From assembly GCA_015680685.1 (NCBI GenBank), contig MNCI01027397.1:3317-67316 (forward strand): a stretch of 64,000 nucleotides of DNA. Reading direction: 5' to 3'. Both the position numbers and the translations under genes were made by a program. A model generated the notes under the pieces. That model saw nothing but the letters and a program-made list of their open reading frames with translations. It was not told the origin of the DNA and ran no database searches. The stretch's first letter is position 1. The number at the start of each line of letters is the position of its first letter. Source of the stretch: Gnetum montanum (taxonomy: Eukaryota; Streptophyta; Gnetopsida; Gnetales; Gnetaceae). Positions 10,582 to 22,179 of the stretch are shown one piece after another.

Positions 10582-11800
10582 TAAGCTAGATAAAATCTAG
10601 TGCTGGATACTTTCAATCTTTATCTTTATTTCTTTGTTGTAGAAATTGTCACTTCATCTATGAATGACCCATGAGTTGTATCCCATGAAGGAATGGTTTA
10701 AAGTCAAAATATCATCAAGACATAGAACCAACAATTAGATCTAGATTTAATTGAGAACACCACACTTATGACTGTCACCCATAAGTAAAATCAACAATAT
10801 TCACCTTAACTTCTAACATTAAGTTCAAAGATGAATATAATCAATTAAACCAAATTGAATTTAAATAAATTTATGAGAAATAAGGAATATTACAAAGGAG
10901 ACATCACCTAAATTATGACCCTGCTCTGTTGTCTCTGAAGTGCAACAACTTCATAATCTTAAAACATTATTGGATGTTAATTGCCACAAAGCATCAATAC
11001 TCTTCCTTCACAATTTTGTGCACAAACAAAAATTATAATCTAGTGTGGTTCTCTCAATAGTATCCTCTCTTTGTTTCTTCCTATCCTTTTTTCTATTCTT
11101 TGTCCCCTCTATTGCATTTGACTAGGGAATTTATAAGGACTAGTCTAACACATGAGGAGCCACCACCCGTGTGTAATGGTCATGACAATTACTACCCATG
11201 CATAACGTCCACTATAACATCCACCACCATCACCTGCAGAGGTAACATTCACTGTAATGTCCACTTGTATCACCCATGTAGGTAATATTCACTGTAACGT
11301 CCACCAACCACATGACAAAGAAATGCGTAGTTCCCACCACCCACATGCAGGTAATAGCTACAAGAAGGTGCAACCATAAAAATGGTTAGGAAGCACACCT
11401 CATTACCCATGTAACGTCCAATTGTAGTGCCAACATCCAAGTTGTAGCTCCATTACTATCATAAATCCTCAACGTGCATTCCTATTATTGTTGTAAAAAC
11501 AAGACTAGAAACTAGAAAATATAACATTAGTATAGATCAAGGAATTAGATTCTTCAATTGCCACCACATGGCTACTCAGTAATAAAACCTATGCCTTTTG
11601 TTCAAGTCTTTAGTACATGAAAACTAATAAACTAATAATAATCTAGTAATAATAAATTAATAACAAACCAATACTCATCACTATAATAAACTAAAATATA
11701 ATAAACTAAAAAAAATTAAAATAACTAAAATAAACATTAATTAAATAATTAATAATATGTAATTTAGATTTTAAAACTACAAATTTTTTGGTTTAACACA
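10582..11800 (-). repeat. 3' LTR of element Z
   Basis: It aligns base for base with 19,281-20,324 over most of its length, for example the shared block ATTAGATCTAGATTTAATTG near 10,735 and 19,435. On the plus strand it starts TAAGCTAGA (TGAGCGAGA in the other LTR) and ends AACACA. A TTATAAATT box is at 11,128-11,136 on the minus strand. It holds about 160 bases near 11,525-11,685 that are missing at the N in the other LTR. Confidence 0.85.
11200..11310. repeat. 40-bp tandem repeat in U3 of Z (3' LTR)
   Basis: Nearly three units with 40-base period, each with a core like TAACATTCACTGTAATGTCC and CACCCATGTAGG. The same array occurs at the matching place in the other LTR (19,906-20,010), so it predates insertion. 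It lies just upstream of the TATA-like box in the sense of the element. Confidence 0.65.
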
Positions 11801-11808
11801 GCCCCTAA
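11801..11808 (-). promoter_or_regulatory. Polypurine tract of Z
   Basis: On the minus strand TTAGGGGC directly precedes the LTR start TGTGTTAAACC. Position and G-rich run fit the plus-strand primer site, though the tract is short and worn. Confidence 0.5.
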
Positions 11809-13560
11809 CTAGCCTTTGGCTAGTGCCTAGCCATAAAGGTGAAAATAAAATAAAATAAAACATTAATATATGTATTAAAAAATTGAATTATTCCAAGATA
11901 TTTTTTTAGGCATTCAAAATTTTACATATTGGAAACATGTAGACATTTAACAGGAAAAAGATTCAAACAAAAATAAATTTGTCTATTGTCTAAATGTTCA
12001 AATATTCATTTACTAATTATACCTATTCCTCTTTTAATGATAAATTTTTATTCTTGGATATGAGTTTACATATAACTTGGTTAGGAATAAGGTCTACTTC
12101 ATTAGGTGCAAGAATGATTTATAAAATCAAGGTTTAAGCCTTTCCTATGATTCAAGGATTCAAGATGCATTACTTATATCTAGCTCATTCCCTAATTTGA
12201 TCTTGGCTTAGCTTCCAAGTTGGTTATACCCTACTATCATATCCTTTATTAATTGGTTATCCCCTCCTCCTAATTAAGCTAAGGTATGTATCATACCTAG
12301 GTTGATTAGTAAATATAAATTATTAAAAAGAGATATGAACAAAGGATATACCAAAAACAAAAGTTTCCTTGGGTTTTATATATCCAGACTAAGAGGAAAT
12401 CAAAGGCAATGGATGAATGAGTGTTAGTATCTATCATTGGCTACCATAGTAGGGATCTCAACCACTGACCCTACGGAAGACATGATGGGAAACACAAAGA
12501 AAAACCATGCACAAAAGTACCACTAGTCAGAGAGATGACCATGCAAGAGAAAGGAGGAATAGAAAATGGTAAAAACTAGGTAAAAACAAAAGCAAAAAGA
12601 AGAATAATTTGAGAAGTACAAAGAAAAAAAAGCAAAATAATTAACTAAAAGAGTAAGAGGAATGATTAAAAGTGAAAGTGCACATTAAGATACTAACTAT
12701 GGAGGAGTCACTTCTTTGCTGCCAATGTTATACCCTAGTTCTAAGGTAGTGGCACCTTGATTTGATTGGTAATTGTTGCATGTCCCTTAAACACTTTACT
12801 TATAGAAGGGGATTCTAGTAGGATGCTTAAAATTGTGAGTTTGGAGCATCGTCCCAACTGTAAGGTTCTTGTGAGAGTGGGGCTCAACTCATGATTGAAG
12901 GTTCTTATGGGATCATCTTTTTTATTTCTTGCTTTTTTTTCTCTCTTTTTTTCTTTTTCTTTTCTCTTTTTTTTTTCATAAGAAATTTAATATTTGACTG
13001 GCTTCAACCATAAGGTTCTTATGGGAGCCAATTTCATTTTGTAAGGGTTGCTCACATGACTTGATATCGATAAATTTCTTTTGCTACTAGAGAAATTAGG
13101 TTCAATATAACACACCCTTTTCACCTTAGTGACTCATACAATCAAGTATTTAATAGAAACCAAACACTAATAAGCATTACCCTAAACTAAGCTATTTAGC
13201 CACCTTGACTTATGAAACTTGTACTTAAAGAATATTGTTGAAAAATAATAAAGTCTATTATGTGTAAGAAACTTATTAATCTAAAGCTCACCCTTAGTTG
13301 GATTTTGGGTTTAAACCTACTTATCTCAAGGTAGGAGAAGTTGTCCTTTTCCCTTGCATTCCAGACATGATGCTATCAAATTTTTTATAGCTCCAACTAA
13401 CAATAGAATTTTCTATTGCCCTCTACATTTTTTAAGGGTAAAAGTTATAGACTGTAAATATTACTTTATAGTTTATTCTATGACATAAGAGTATTGTTGA
13501 AGGTTATTTTTGAGATCTAAGACTTCTAATGGCTTGTTGTTATGTAATTCATCAGTTATG
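11809..13560 (-). other. Z region between integrase and 3' LTR
   Basis: No reading frame of note and no domain I can name. Athila elements often carry an env-like ORF here; I cannot see one. A pyrimidine-rich run of T and C lies at about 12,920-12,980. The phrase AAGGTTCTTATGGGA or a close form recurs near 12,860, 12,900 and 13,010, a weak local duplication. Confidence 0.35.
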
Positions 13561-13594
13561 GGATAAGTTGGGTTACTTAGCTCTACAAGTTCAT

Positions 13595-14720
13595 CTTCTC
13601 TAGGTTCCTCAATGTGATATTGATGATATAACTTAAGTCTTTGTCCATTGACTAAGAATGTAGTTGAGAAATCATTAATAGATGATATGAGAACACTTCT
13701 ATTATCATGGGGTTGGATAACTAAATAAGGGCATTACCACCGAGTTGTTAATTTCCTTGGAAATTTATGTAATGTCATATTGTAGAGAAGAACTTTATCA
13801 CCTACAAAAAAGTGTTTTTTAAGATATTCTTATCATGTAATATCTTTATTTGTTTCTTTACAATTTTTTGTTTGTTAAGAGCATATAGCCACATTTCATC
13901 AAGTTCATAAAGTTGGTTGATTTGAGTGGCTTGGTTCATGTCTTCATCAGGTTTAGTTGTTAGGCTAACCATAAAGATTGATATTTAAGTTCAATAGGTA
14001 ATAGACATAGCTTATCAAGAACCAATTGGTAAGGTGAATATCCTAAACTTGGTTTATAGGTAATTCGATAAGCCAAAAGTGCATCTTGCAATTTTTTAGA
14101 CAAATCCTTTTCTTTAGTACATAGTTTTTTCTAATATATTCAAGATAATTCTATTAGCATTTTTTACTTGGCCATTTTTTTGAGGATTATAGGTATTAGC
14201 TATTTTATGTTGGATAGCACAAGACTGAAGGAATGTTTCTATGATTTTATTGATAAAATGGGTTCCTTGATCACTAATGATCACTCGTGGAGTTCCAAAA
14301 TGTGTTAAAATATTTTCTCTAAGGAATGCCACAACAACCTTAACATCATTTATTGAGATGGATTTTACTTCTATCTATTTGGTGACATAGTTGATACAAA
14401 CCAAAATATATTGACATCCATTAGATGGTGGAAATGATCCTAAAAAGTCTATATTCCACACATCAAATGGTTCTATTATTAAAATTGATTTTAAGAACAT
14501 TTCATGTCTTTTTGTTATGGCTCTCATTCATTGACATTTACCACATTCTTGCACATACTTATGTGCATCTTTAAAAATTGAGGGCCAATAAAATCCACTT
14601 TGAAGGATTTTGAAAGCAATGCATTTGCTATCAAAGTGGACACCTCCTAAATCATCATGGCACATTTGTAGAATTTCTTATTGTTCATTCTCAGCCACAC
14701 ATCTTCTTGCTATGATATCC
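13595..14720 (-). pseudogene. Integrase remnant, element Z
   Basis: In order on the minus strand: GFYWPSIFKDAHKYVQECGK and CQ (second half of the zinc-binding region), EPFDVWNIDFLGSFPPS, the core ILVCINYVTK, FGTPRVIISDQGTHF, NPQKNGQVKNANR and the tail VGDKVLLYNMTLHKFPRKL and LVNGQRLKLYH. The first catalytic Asp (normally in VDYVSKW) is Asn (codon 14,390-14,392) and the catalytic Glu (normally GQVE) is Lys (14,162-14,164). Only the middle Asp, in ISDQGTHF, remains. Both losses are G to A on the coding strand. The tail matches Athila integrases. Confidence 0.85.
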
Positions 14721-15034
14721 TTACAGATTCAATAGAGATATGGACTACTCTAGATATACCTAGATATGGTGCATAAAAAAGATTTATTTTCTTTCCTAGT
14801 CCAATTGGTAGGGGTTTTTATAGTGTCTAAATAGTTGGCTATATTAGCAAAGCAAGGATCTTTTCGTGTAGAAAAACATTGTTCATCAAGAAATTCATCA
14901 TGAAAGACTCTTTGTGTTCAATTCTTATCAATAGTTTCTAGCCTTGAAAGATTATTTGCTACTACATTTTCCCTTCCTCTTTTATCTAAAATATCTAGGT
15001 CAAATTCTTGAAGTAATAAGCACCATATCATTAT

Positions 15035-15225
15035 TCTTGCATTTTCTATTTTTTTGGTAGCTAAGAATTTAATGGTTGAATGATCATTATAGACCCTAGT
15101 TTGATCTCCTATTAAATAATGTCTAAATTTATCTAGAGCATATATAATAGCTAATCATTCTTTTTCTATAGTTGTATAGTTTACTTGGGCTTGGTCTAAA
15201 CTTTTGGACACATAATAAATCACTT
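15035..15225 (-). pseudogene. RNase H remnant, element Z
   Basis: The minus strand reads VNYTTIEKE, a stop, then LAIIYALDKFRHYLIGDQTR and VYNDHSTIKFL, matching the YTTTEKELLAVVFALDKFR and VYTDH.A.KYL blocks of Athila-type RNase H. The Asp of the TDH box is kept although the preceding Thr is Asn. It lies between RT and integrase as expected. Confidence 0.75.
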
Positions 15226-15459
15226 ATGGTTTATGATTAATGTATTGTCTTAAAACTGCTGTGTCACTAGCATCGCACATTAGATAAAATGGATAATCCC
15301 AATTAGATGCATTTAATATAAGGGCTATGGTTACTCATTTTTTTAATTCCAAGAATGCTTCTTGATAGTTATAAGTCCAAATAAATGAAACATCTTTTTC
15401 TAAGAGCATATATAATGGTTTAGCAATTTTTTAAAAGTCTTTGATAAACCTTCTATAAT

Positions 15460-16456
15460 ACCCAACATGTCCTAGAAAAGATCAAAGAGTCTTTAAATTA
15501 GTTAGAGCTAGAAATGTAGATATGACTTTTATTTTCTCATCATCCATCCTTATTCCATCTTTAGAAATAACATGTTCTAACACTATGCCAATTGTAACCA
15601 TCAAGTGACTCTTTTCCCAACATAGTTTTAAATTTTTATTAATACATTGATTCAAGACATGTTTGAGATGTTGTAAAGTTTCATCATAGGTATTCCCATA
15701 GGCTGAAAAATCATCTATAAAAACTTTAATATAATCTTCTAACATATTAAAAAATATTGAGATCGTGGCTCTTTGGAAAGTAGCTGGTGCATTACAAAGG
15801 CCAAAAGGCATATGTTCATAAGCAAGAGTTCCATAAGAACTTGTAAAGGTTGTTTTATGTTGATCTTCAGGGGCAATGGCTACTTGATTGTAACCACTAA
15901 ATCCATCCAAAAAGCAATAATATTCGTGTCTTTCTAATTTTTCTAAAATTTGGTTTATGTAGGGTAATGAAAAATGGTCTTTCTTTGTATTTTGGTTTAA
16001 CCTTCTATAATCTACAAAAACTCTCCATTTTCCACCCTTTTTTGGTACTATAGTAATGGGGCTTACTCATTCACTATTAGCTATTCAATAAATTATTCCT
16101 TCTTTCCAAAGTTTTGAAATTTCATCCTTAACAAATTGTTTTAAGGCTAGATTAATTCGTCTTGGGGGAATTCTTACTAGTTTTACATTGTCCACTAGAT
16201 AGACATGATGTTTGCAAATGTTGGGTGAGATTCCTTGATGAAGGTCCTCATAACTCCATGCAAATGCTTTAGATTTTCTACGTAGAACTTCTAGTAATTT
16301 TCTTTCTTGGTCATTAGTAAGTTGGAAATTTATTATTAATAGTTTATTATGATCTAGGAAAACATACTTAAGCGAACTAAGTAGTTCTCTAAGATCCAAG
16401 GAATCTTTATTTATTGTTTGAATTATTTTTCCAATATTCCCTGAACCCAAATTCAA
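15460..16456 (-). pseudogene. Reverse transcriptase remnant, element Z
   Basis: Two open pieces, 16,456-16,085 and 15,910-15,482, cover most of the RT. The first has KAFAWSYEDLHQGISPNICK and RIPPRRINLALKQFVKDEIS, the N-terminal approach to RT in Athila elements. The second has MDGFSGYNQVAIAPEDQ, MPFGLCNAPATFQRA and the catalytic box VFIDDFSAYG with both Asp residues intact. Between them (16,085-15,910) a frame with stops contains the segment ending in the plus-strand palm motifs. This is the best preserved pol domain in the window. Confidence 0.9.
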
Positions 16457-16779
16457 AATCTAGTCAAGAAGATCTTGTTGTTCTTTAGTTGAGGGATCTA
16501 AAGGTCCTTCTTCAAAATTATTCAACACTAAGGTTTCCTTATCTTGTGCCATTGCTGAAGTGGGTAGAGTGTAGAGAATTGTTGCTTCCTTCAAGTCTAC
16601 ATTTAAATGATCTTCTTTTACCTTATCATATATATTTAGTGTAAAAGTAAGATTGACAAAAGAAAGTTGAAGTTGTCTAGATCTACAATGAATTATTACA
16701 TCAGCTGTTGCTAACCAAGGTCTACCTAATATAATAGGAAAAAATTAGGATCTTTTACTTCAAAAATATCAAAGTTAAT

Positions 16780-17000
16780 TGGGTATTTTCTTTCTTTACC
16801 TCAACTATCAAGTCCTCTACTATTCTTATGGGTTTTACATTTGAACCATCAACCAATGAGATTATCATGTTTTCTCCTTTGATATCTTGTATATCAAGTG
16901 ACCTAGCCATTTGAAGAGGCATGATATTAATGCTGGCTTCTAAATCTAATAGGGCATTTTTAATTACTTGGCCATTTATTTTGGTTGGGATGGTAGGGAC
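16780..17000 (-). pseudogene. Aspartic protease remnant, element Z
   Basis: The minus-strand frame reads NGQVIKNALLDLEASINIMP then LQMARSLDIQDI and SNVKPIRIVEDLIV. Athila proteases have ALLDLGAS.N.MP at this site, so the active-site Gly is Glu here (GGA to GAA). The frame is closed on the other side by changes near 16,800. Confidence 0.75.
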
Positions 17001-17299
17001 TCCAGGATCTTGGTATTTTGAAATCTCATGATTTTATATAAGTTGAGAAAGATTGTCAACCAAATAAACCTATTTAGGAATTTTTTCCTTTCTTCTCCTA
17101 GTGCATAATTCCCTTAAGTATTTGGCATAATGAGGTGTATCTTTTACTGCTTATTCTAAAGGGATATGCAAATATAATTCACTAGAAATTTTTTGAAAAT
17201 AGGTTTTATTTGTAAAATTCTATTATAATCGCTTAGGGAAAGGAGGTAAACTAGTTGCCTAGAGAGTAATGGTTGTTCTTTTTTCCTAGTTGGTTGATC

Positions 17300-18745
17300 T
17301 TTCTCATTTACTATTTGTGGCTGAATTTATTTTGGTGTCCTTACCTCCTGAAATCTCATCTTCTTTTGGGGTTTAGGTTCAATTGTTATTCCACTCCTTG
17401 TAGTGATGGAATGTAATTGCTCTTTACCCTTTCTTTGAGATGTAGGATTTGGTTCAGGTTGGGATGGTAATTCATTTTTCATTAAGTCTTGAAATCTCCT
17501 TCTAGTCTCACTCATGAATTATCTACTTTCTTCAATGAAAGAAGTAAGGCTTTAGGTGAGTTTATCCAAGTGTTCATTAGTTAGATTCTTAAATGACCTA
17601 AATTTATTTTGAGGATATTGTTGTTGGCAAAATGGTTGTTGAGGAAAGTTCATTGTTGGTTGGCTCTTAAATTGTTGAAAAGCCTTTACTAACTCTTGAA
17701 TTTCATTTTAATAATAGAATAAGGTTGGGCAAGTTGTTTGGTCATGTTGGGGACTACCACAAATGTTGCACATTTCTCCTTGAATTCCATGAGCTTGTTT
17801 TTTAATTAATTGTGTTAACTCATCCACTTTTTTATTTAACTATTCTATTTGTTGAGTCATGCCTTGCATAATATTAGGTTTTGGCCAATGTTTACTTTGA
17901 TCTACTAATGAATCTATGATTCTCCAACCATCTTTTGGGGTCACATTTAAAATATTTCCTCCACATGCAAAGTTAACATTTTGCCTATAATAAGGTAATA
18001 AGCTTTCTACAAAGATTTGAATTTATTGATGGGCTGGGAATTCATGGTTTTGATTTTTTAAGCATAATCCTTTAAATTTATCAAAGGTACTCTCATAGTC
18101 TTCATCATCATGTTGCATAATCCTTAATGAATGCAACCTATCATTAGAAAGAAATATTTGTAGAAAAGCATTCTTAAATTCATCCCATGAACAAATTTGT
18201 GTTCTAAGGGTTTGTATCCAAAAATCAGCTTTGTCCTTTAAGGTTGATTTAAAGGTAATCATCTTAGTTTTATCCCCACTTAGAGGTGCTAACATGGCTA
18301 ATTTTTTTTCAAATTCTCTTATGTGGATAATTGGATCCTCATCATTTGTTCCTTTAAAGATAGGTAATAAATGAATATTTTTAACATCTACATCTCTTCC
18401 TTGTAGAAAAACTAATGGTCCCTGAGATATAATGGATGTTTTTTGATCCAATAACTCCCCAAAGGTTTGTCCTGGGTAGGGCTGACCAATTGGAACATTG
18501 GAACTCAAACTACCAAAGGAGAGAGGAATTGAACTTATGGAAAATGGGGGAGGTGTATGATGTGAAGATGATCCCATCATGTAAGTGGAGGTTAATATAG
18601 GATTTGGTATAGAAATAGAGACTAGTGGTGGAGTTTGTAAGTTCAAAGTACTCACTAGTTGGGTAATACCTCTAATTGTGGCCACATAAGTTGAAATTGG
18701 GGTAGTACTTAGATTTTGAGACCCTGCCCCTATAGTTGAACTCAT
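17300..18745 (-). pseudogene. Gag remnant, element Z
   Basis: The frame 18,745-18,023 (240 codons) is open. It begins with a Ser/Thr/Pro-rich leader of about 100 residues and continues into the capsid domain of gypsy Gag (retrotrans_gag): LPIFKGTNDEDPIIHIREFE, TFKSTLKDKADFWIQTL and SWDEFKNAFLQIF. A second open piece, 17,515-17,327, has QLHSITTRSGITIEP, the Q..A.TLRSG element found between Gag and protease in Athila. Stops separate the two. Confidence 0.85.
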
Positions 18746-19256
18746 GGTTGTAGTTGGAATATCAAATAGAGGATTAACAAATATGGAAAAATTATGTTGT
18801 GTTTTTTATTTGGGATTTTGTATTGTCAAAGGGGAATTTCAGTGACTTTTGTACATTTATAAAGGCTAAGAGTTTTCTTAGAAGGTTGAATTCGTGTTGG
18901 TTTCTTTGGTTGCTTTGTTGGTTTCATTTAACAAGAACATTCTTCATTGGCACATTCATGGGCTACCATTCCTAAGAATTTACAAACTAATTTAATAACT
19001 TCTACTATCATGGCTTTAATTGCAACTTTTTTAACAGTTTCAGTTGGTTGTATAATAAAAGGAGTTGATTCCAGAGATTTTTCCTTATTTTTGGAATTTT
19101 TAATGTAAGAAAAACAAGTAAAAGAAACCATTTCTCAAATTACTTAAATAAAATAAACATAATAAAATAAAATAAAATAAAATGTGCATGAAATATGAAA
19201 TCACAAAATGAAATTAAAACATACAGAACTCTTGATGATGATTAACTTTGTTGGCC

Positions 19257-19274
19257 TCCTCGGTTATGGTGCCA
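19257..19274 (-). promoter_or_regulatory. Decayed tRNA-Asp primer site of Z
   Basis: Read on the minus strand: TGGCACCATAACCGAGGA. It differs from the tRNA-Asp complement TGGCGCCGTTGCCGGGGA at five places, four of them G to A. It lies six bases inside the right LTR, between LTR and gag, as expected for a 5' LTR on the minus strand. Confidence 0.75.
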
Positions 19275-19280
19275 AATTAA

Positions 19281-20324
19281 TGAGCGAGACAAAATTTGAT
19301 GTTGGATACCTTTAATCTTTATCTTCATTTCTTTCATTGTAAAAATTGTAACCTCGTCTATGATTGACCCATTAATGATATCTCATGGAGGAATAGTTTA
19401 AAGTTAAAAGATCATTAAGACATAAAACCAATGATTAGATCTAGATTTAATTGAAAACACCACACTTACAACTGTTACCCATAAGTAAAATCAACAATAT
19501 TCATCTTAACTTCTAACATTAAGTTCAAAGATAAATATAGTCAATTAAACCAAATTATATTTAAATAAATTTATGAAAAATAAGGAATATTACAAAGGAG
19601 ACATCACCTAATTTGTGACCTTACTTTGTTGTCTTTGCAATGCAACAACTTCACAATCTTAAAACATTGTTGGCTATTAATTGCCACAAAACATCAACAT
19701 TATTCCTTCATAATTTTGTGCACAAACAAAAAATTCTAATATGGTGTGGTTTTCTCAATAGTATCCTCTCTCTATTTCTTCTTATCCTTTTTTCTAGTCT
19801 CTGTCTCCTCTATTGCATTTGGCTAGGGAATTTATAAGGATTGATTTGGCACATGAGGAGCCACTACCCATGCGTAATGGCCATGGCAATTACTACCCAC
19901 ATGTAACATCCACTGTAACATCCACTGCCACCACTCATGTAGGTACCATTCATTATAACATCCATTGCCACCACTCGTGTAGGTAACGTTCACTATAACA
20001 TCCATCGATCATGTGGCAAAGAAACACACAGCTCCCACCACCCACATGTAGGTAATGGCTGTAGAAACATGCATCTATAAAAATGGTTGGGAACCATGCC
20101 TCATTACCCACATAATGTCTAATTGCAGTGCCAACGTCCAAGTTGCAGTTCCATTACCACTCTAAATCCTCAATGTACATTCCTATTACTATTGCAAAAA
20201 CAAAACTAGAAACTAGAAAANTAATAAATTAAAATAACTAAAATAAAAATTAATTAAACACTAATTAAATAATTAACAATATGTGATTAAGATATAAAAA
20301 CTACCAATTTTGGGGTTTACCACA
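19281..20324 (-). repeat. 5' LTR of element Z
   Basis: Starts TGAGCGAGA and ends TTACCACA on the plus strand. A TTATAAATT box is at 19,829-19,837 (minus). The N at 20,221 replaces about 160 bases present in the other LTR (about 11,525-11,685), so the sequence here is probably an incomplete join and not a true deletion. The 40-bp array of the U3 is at 19,906-20,010. Confidence 0.85.
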
Positions 20325-21131
20325 ATGCTAGCTATTTCCTCTTCTTCAGTCCCTACCCTAATTTGTGTGCTTTTCTTTATCCTTCCTCTAATCACTATCC
20401 TTGCCTTTGAATGAGTGGCTACAATTATTGTCTTTTGAGGTTGGATGATCTTAAGACCTTGTTTTCCCATCACCAAGGTTATCCAAAGTTGACTATAACC
20501 TTTGGTTAAGGGTCTCCTCATCATCAAGAGAAGGAACATCTGTGTATTGGAATTGACCAGAAAAGAAGTCCCCACCTTCTTTGTGTTGTTGCAAGAATAA
20601 GTGGACTGGGATCTTCTTACCCTTACAGGCCTCATATCATGCTTCCATGTGTCAATCTAGCCTACACTAGGCATTGGTAGGATGATAGTTCCTATAGGTG
20701 TGGTCATGGACCTCATATTTAGAGTTGAGCATGGCAATGCCAAGCCTGAGGAGATTGGACATTAGCATGATAGGAATGGATTGATCAAGAGCCAACATGA
20801 TGTTTCCTAGTCCCTCCAATACATCTATTCATCTTAATGGAGGATGAAAGTGAAATCCAGATTATAAGGATCTAGATTAGCATAGACAACTTTAAGTTGG
20901 TGGAGTCTCCTATATGTCCCCTATTGCTAATTGGGTTCTTTATTTTATAGTGGAGATTCATCCATGTGAGAATAAGTCATATTAGTGATTGATAAAAATA
21001 GTGTGCCCTTGGTATTTTATTATTTCTTTAATTGTTTCCTTAATGGTTGATGATGGTTTTTGTATGATCTCTATAATGTCTTTATATAACTTCACAATCT
21101 CTTCCTATTTAACGTACTTAGCTAAACTAAG
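20325..21131 (-). pseudogene. Gag, N-terminal part, element X
   Basis: This stretch lies between the primer site of X and the insertion point of Z. The minus-strand frame 20,635-20,325 ends in a basic and acidic run (HSKARIVIRGRIKKS, GTEEEEIAS) that should continue into the Ser-rich stretch starting at 10,581. Most of the rest has stops in all frames. Assignment rests on position and on gag being found on both sides, not on a domain match. Confidence 0.45.
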
Positions 21132-21149
21132 TTCTCGACAACAATGCCA
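21132..21149 (-). promoter_or_regulatory. Decayed tRNA-Asp primer site of X
   Basis: The minus strand reads TGGCATTGTTGTCGAGAA, which matches TGGCGCCGTTGCCGGGGA apart from six transitions. As in Y and D it lies one base from the LTR edge (21,151). Confidence 0.75.
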
Positions 21150-21150
21150 A

Positions 21151-22053
21151 TGATGAGAAAGGAGTACACCCGATGCCCAACCATGAGAATCACAAGCGTG
21201 TACTAGAGATTTGGTTAAATTTTGCAAACTTAGTTCTTAAGTTTGCCCATATTTGTAAACTATGAATCAAGGGGTCATGTTATTGTTGTCTTATGAACTC
21301 ACACTTGTGCTATCTATGCATATGGCTAAATGTGAGTTAAGTCTTATGATATTTATTTTTGTTGGTATTTTTATGTACTTTTATCCTATATTTAAGGTGA
21401 ATAAATGAAGGTTTAATGATTGGCTATTTAACTAATCTATTATAGTGACTAACTATCCTAACATAAGTAGCTGATTCCACTTACCGTACATATCTTGAAC
21501 TAGTATTAGCACTACTGGGTTATCAAATGGTAAGTACTAGGCATATCAAATAGGCACTACTAAGATTACCAAGCACTATATGTTATGGTTGAAGTGGTTG
21601 TACTTATGTGTCTATGATTAAATGTGTTAATTATTTAAGATGAGAAATGTAAAATGCATTAAAAGTAAAGTGCAAATAAGAAAGATTAAACTATCCAAGT
21701 GTTGCAATGTATGATAAAAATCTCGTCATTATTGCTGTTCACACTAAAGTATTTAGGTATATGAAGCTTGAATAAAGATATGTATAATCTCTTTGATTTG
21801 CATTGTGTGTTCTTAGAGAAAAATATTCTAACTCTAGAGAAAGCAAATTATAGGAGCTTCGCTAAACTATGGACTTAAGGTGTCATAAATATAGTTGGTA
21901 TGTGCATTTATATAGGCTTTGATTACATTTGCATTGATGCATCTACATCAACACATGTGACCATACATTAATGGGGATACATTGATCGGGCTACATCGAT
22001 CGAGTTGCGTCGATGTATGCCCATTGACATAGCTTATATATGACACTTCATCA
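21151..22053 (-). repeat. 5' LTR of element X
   Basis: Plus-strand ends are TGATGAG and CTTCATCA, like the other family LTRs. The start (minus strand) TGATGAAGTGTCAT parallels TGATGAACTGTCAT of Y. A TATATAAAT box is at 21,906-21,914 and the U3 beyond it is about 139 bp, made of repeats such as CATTGATGCATC and CATTAATGGGGATAC. It is diverged from the Y LTR over most of its length, so the two are not a pair from one insertion. Confidence 0.8.
21906..21914 (-). promoter_or_regulatory. TATA box of the X LTR
   Basis: TATATAAAT on the minus strand in the context GCCTATATAAATGC. It sits at the border between the repeat-rich short U3 and the rest of the LTR, the same layout as in Y, C and D. Confidence 0.6.
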
Positions 22054-22179
22054 TCAAAAATATCAAAGCTATTAAAGAAGATAATACAATTTAAAGAAAG
22101 AACTTTATTTATAATTCCACCATCGATATTAAGAAATCCACACCTTAAAGGACATATACATTTTTTGAATAATTTTTAA

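Larger units (their letters stand above)
10582..20324 (-). mobile_element. Athila-like gypsy element Z
   Basis: Two LTRs (10,582-11,800 and 19,281-20,324), a decayed tRNA-Asp primer site, gag, protease, RT, RNase H and integrase in standard gypsy order, all on the minus strand. The tRNA-Asp primer and the FIDDFSAYG form of the RT box fit Athila. The element lies within the gag gene of X. LTR identity looks like roughly four bases in five by eye, so the insertion is old. Flanks read ATGTG on the left and ATGCT on the right, so a target duplication is possible but not clear. Confidence 0.85.
1211..22053 (-). mobile_element. Gypsy element X, nested host of Z and Y
   Basis: Read on the minus strand this is 5' LTR (22,053-21,151), tRNA-Asp primer site, gag (21,131-20,325, resuming at 10,581), protease, RT, RNase H, integrase and a third ORF (from 3,021). 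Element Z (10,582-20,324) was inserted in gag and element Y cuts ORF3 at 1,210. The rest of ORF3 and the 3' LTR should lie beyond Y, left of the window. Domain order and the tRNA-Asp primer place X in the Athila/Tat group of gypsy elements (family knowledge plus inference). All coding parts carry stops and frameshifts. Confidence 0.65.

Noticed and set aside
10576-20330. Clear target-site duplication for Z
   Set aside because: ATGTG and ATGCT share only three to four positions depending on the edge chosen; too weak to claim.
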